NCBI RefSeq assembly: GCF_000472965.1
Contig: NZ_AXAU01000013.1
Coordinates: 62,001 to 126,000 of the forward strand
Reading direction: 5' to 3'
From: Bradyrhizobium murdochi
Lineage (GTDB): Bacteria > Pseudomonadota > Alphaproteobacteria > Rhizobiales > Xanthobacteraceae
DNA length: 64,000 nucleotides
Position numbers and translations under genes: made by a program. The notes beneath the pieces are model-generated. The model was not told where the DNA came from, ran no database searches, and saw only the letters and a program-made list of their open reading frames with translations. Positions 62,508 through 64,000 of this stretch are shown here, one piece after another (position 1 is the first letter of the stretch; every line of letters starts with the position of its first letter).

Positions 62508-64000
62508 ATGCTCGACAAAGTAAACAAGCCGAAGTTGGTGGTGATCGGCAACGGCATGGCCGGCATCCGCACGGTAGAATTGCTGCTGGACCGTGCGCCC
62601 GATCTCTATGACATCACCGTGTTCGGCTCCGAGCCATACGGCAACTACAACCGAATTCTGCTGTCGCCCGTGCTTGCCGGCGAGAAGACCGTCGACGACA
62701 TCATGCTCAACACGGAGCAGTGGTACGAGGACAACGGGATCACGCTGCGCAAGGGTGAAATGATCGAGATGATCGATCGGCGGACCTGTGAAGTCGTGAC
62801 GAGAGAGGGCGCGCGGGTACCCTACGATCGCCTGCTGATCGCCACCGGCTCGAACCCGATCATGTTGCCGCTTCCGGGCAAGGATCTCCGGGGCGTCATT
62901 GGCTTTCGCGATATCCAGGACGTCGAGCATATGGTCCAGGCCTCGACGAACTTCAAGAACGCCGTCGTGATCGGCGGCGGTCTGCTCGGCCTCGAGGCCG
63001 CCAACGGCCTGATGAAGCGCGGCATGAACGTCACCGTCGTGCATCTGCTCGACACGCTGATGGAGCGCCAGCTCGATCAGGTCGCGGGCGGATTGCTGCG
63101 CAAGTCGCTGGAAGAGCGCGGCATGGTGTTCAAGATGCCGGCGCAAACGGAGGCTATTCTCGGCGAGGATCGCGTGACCGGTGTGCGCTTCGCCGACGGC
63201 GAGGAGATCCCTGCGGATCTGGTCGTGATGGCGGTCGGCATCCGCCCGAATGTCGAGCTGGCGCGCAAGGCAGGCCTCTATTGCGAGCGCGGCATCGTGG
63301 TCTCCGACACCATGCAGACCTACGATGGGCGAATCTACGCCGTCGGCGAATGCGTGCAGCACCGGCGCCAGACCTACGGGCTCGTGGCCCCCCTGTTTGA
63401 TCAGGCCAAGGTCTGCGCCAACCACCTCGCCATGAAGGGATTCGCCACCTATGACGGGTCGGTGGTTTCGACCAAACTGAAGGTGACCGGGATCGACCTG
63501 TTCTCCGCCGGCGACTTCGCGCCGGGTGCGGACAAGGAAGAGATCGTCATGCAGGACGCCTCCCGCGGCGTCTACAAGCGCATCATCCTGCGCGATAAGA
63601 AGATCGTCGGCGCCGTGCTCTATGGCGATACCATCGACGGCCCGTGGTACTTCCAGCATCTGCGCGACGGCACCGACGTTTCGCAGATGCGCGAGCGGCT
63701 GGTGTTCGGCGCTGCCAATCTCGGCGACGGCGGCCATAGCGGCAAGAACTCGGTCGCCGCCATGAGCGATGATACGGAAATCTGCGGATGCAACGGCGTC
63801 TGCAAGGGGACGATCGTCAAGGCAATCAGCGAAAAGAAGCTCTTCACGATCGACGACGTACGTGCCCACACCAAGGCGTCGTCGTCGTGCGGCTCCTGTA
63901 CCGGCCTGGTCGAGCAGGTTCTCGCTTTCACGCTCGGCGGCGACTATTCGGCGGCGCCGAAGGTCAAGCCGATGTGCGCGTGCACCGATCACAGCCACGA
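62508..64000 (+). CDS. nirB: Assimilatory nitrite reductase large subunit (partial, runs off right edge)
   Basis: The frame is open for 497 codons from ATG 62508 to the window end. NirB reduces nitrite to ammonium with NAD(P)H. The FAD domain starts LVVIGNGMAGIRTVELLL, the NAD domain has AVVIGGGLLGLEAANGL, and a BFD-like [2Fe-2S] domain has C426, C428, C461 and C464. Siroheme/[4Fe-4S] domains should follow outside the window, with nirD expected next. Its leader and promoter suggest NtrC and NasT control. An overlapping 522-residue antisense frame is a shadow. Confidence 0.93.
   Translation, partial: MLDKVNKPKLVVIGNGMAGIRTVELLLDRAPDLYDITVFGSEPYGNYNRILLSPVLAGEKTVDDIMLNTEQWYEDNGITLRKGEMIEMIDRRTCEVVTREGARVPYDRLLIATGSNPIMLPLPGKDLRGVIGFRDIQDVEHMVQASTNFKNAVVIGGGLLGLEAANGLMKRGMNVTVVHLLDTLMERQLDQVAGGLLRKSLEERGMVFKMPAQTEAILGEDRVTGVRFADGEEIPADLVVMAVGIRPNVELARKAGLYCERGIVVSDTMQTYDGRIYAVGECVQHRRQTYGLVAPLFDQAKVCANHLAMKGFATYDGSVVSTKLKVTGIDLFSAGDFAPGADKEEIVMQDASRGVYKRIILRDKKIVGAVLYGDTIDGPWYFQHLRDGTDVSQMRERLVFGAANLGDGGHSGKNSVAAMSDDTEICGCNGVCKGTIVKAISEKKLFTIDDVRAHTKASSSCGSCTGLVEQVLAFTLGGDYSAAPKVKPMCACTDHSH

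Noticed and set aside
62430..63998. Minus-strand frame of 522 codons opposite nirB
   Set aside because: nirB on the plus strand has full FAD, NAD and BFD motifs; the antisense frame has none.

Overview
The window looks like chromosome of a Bradyrhizobium-type alphaproteobacterium (Nitrobacteraceae). It is GC-rich, and it carries CtrA/SciP- and FlbD-type flagellar genes, two branched-chain-amino-acid-type ABC systems, an Ald/AldR pair, an assimilatory nitrate/nitrite locus, many small proteins of types I associate with Bradyrhizobium, and several dispersed palindromic repeats of the kind common in that genus. No rRNA, CRISPR array, integrase or transposase was seen. One tRNA is present.

Layout. 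1-2455 (minus) is the start of a large, visibly AT-richer gene running off the left edge. It joins an HD phosphohydrolase-like domain to an Hsp90/GHKL ATPase and is the best candidate here for a conflict or defence protein. 2656-6034 holds a DUF5413 membrane protein and a NarL-type two-component pair. 6136-9624 is a run of small conserved proteins, including a 54-residue DUF3309 protein. 9635-15695 has msrB, msrA, a TPR-caspase, a RecD-like helicase and a luciferase-like monooxygenase. 15809-24001 is flagellar: fliF-fliG-fliH-fliN-flbD, sciP, and fliK-flgD behind a sigma-54-like promoter. 24348-26880 has mnmA, a PmtA-like methyltransferase, a small secreted protein and tRNA-Met(CAT).

27043-31547 is a complete five-gene Liv-type ABC transporter. 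32081-48042 mixes conserved unknowns with stress-type genes: HtrA, an APH-like kinase, a thioredoxin-like protein, PobA, LysE, DUF1127, MocR, a GreA paralogue, an erythromycin-esterase/hydrolase-PRT pair, YbhB, a CBS protein and an SDR. Several of these have GGAAC-N16-CGTT-like sites upstream, the EcfG general-stress promoter pattern. 48233-49962 is the divergent lrp/aldR-ald pair.

49998-58777 is a second Liv-type transporter with an RpiR regulator, an SDR, an extra degenerate ATPase and an aldehyde dehydrogenase, probably a catabolic unit for an unidentified substrate. 58849-64000 is nitrate assimilation: a narK/nasA nitrate transporter with a fused PP2C-kinase on the minus strand, diverging from nirB, which runs off the right edge. 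Both directions have sigma-54 -24/-12 promoters. The nirB side also has an NtrC-like site and a leader hairpin whose hexaloop fits the ANTAR (NasT/NasR) RNA target rule, so nitrogen limitation and nitrate appear to be integrated here.
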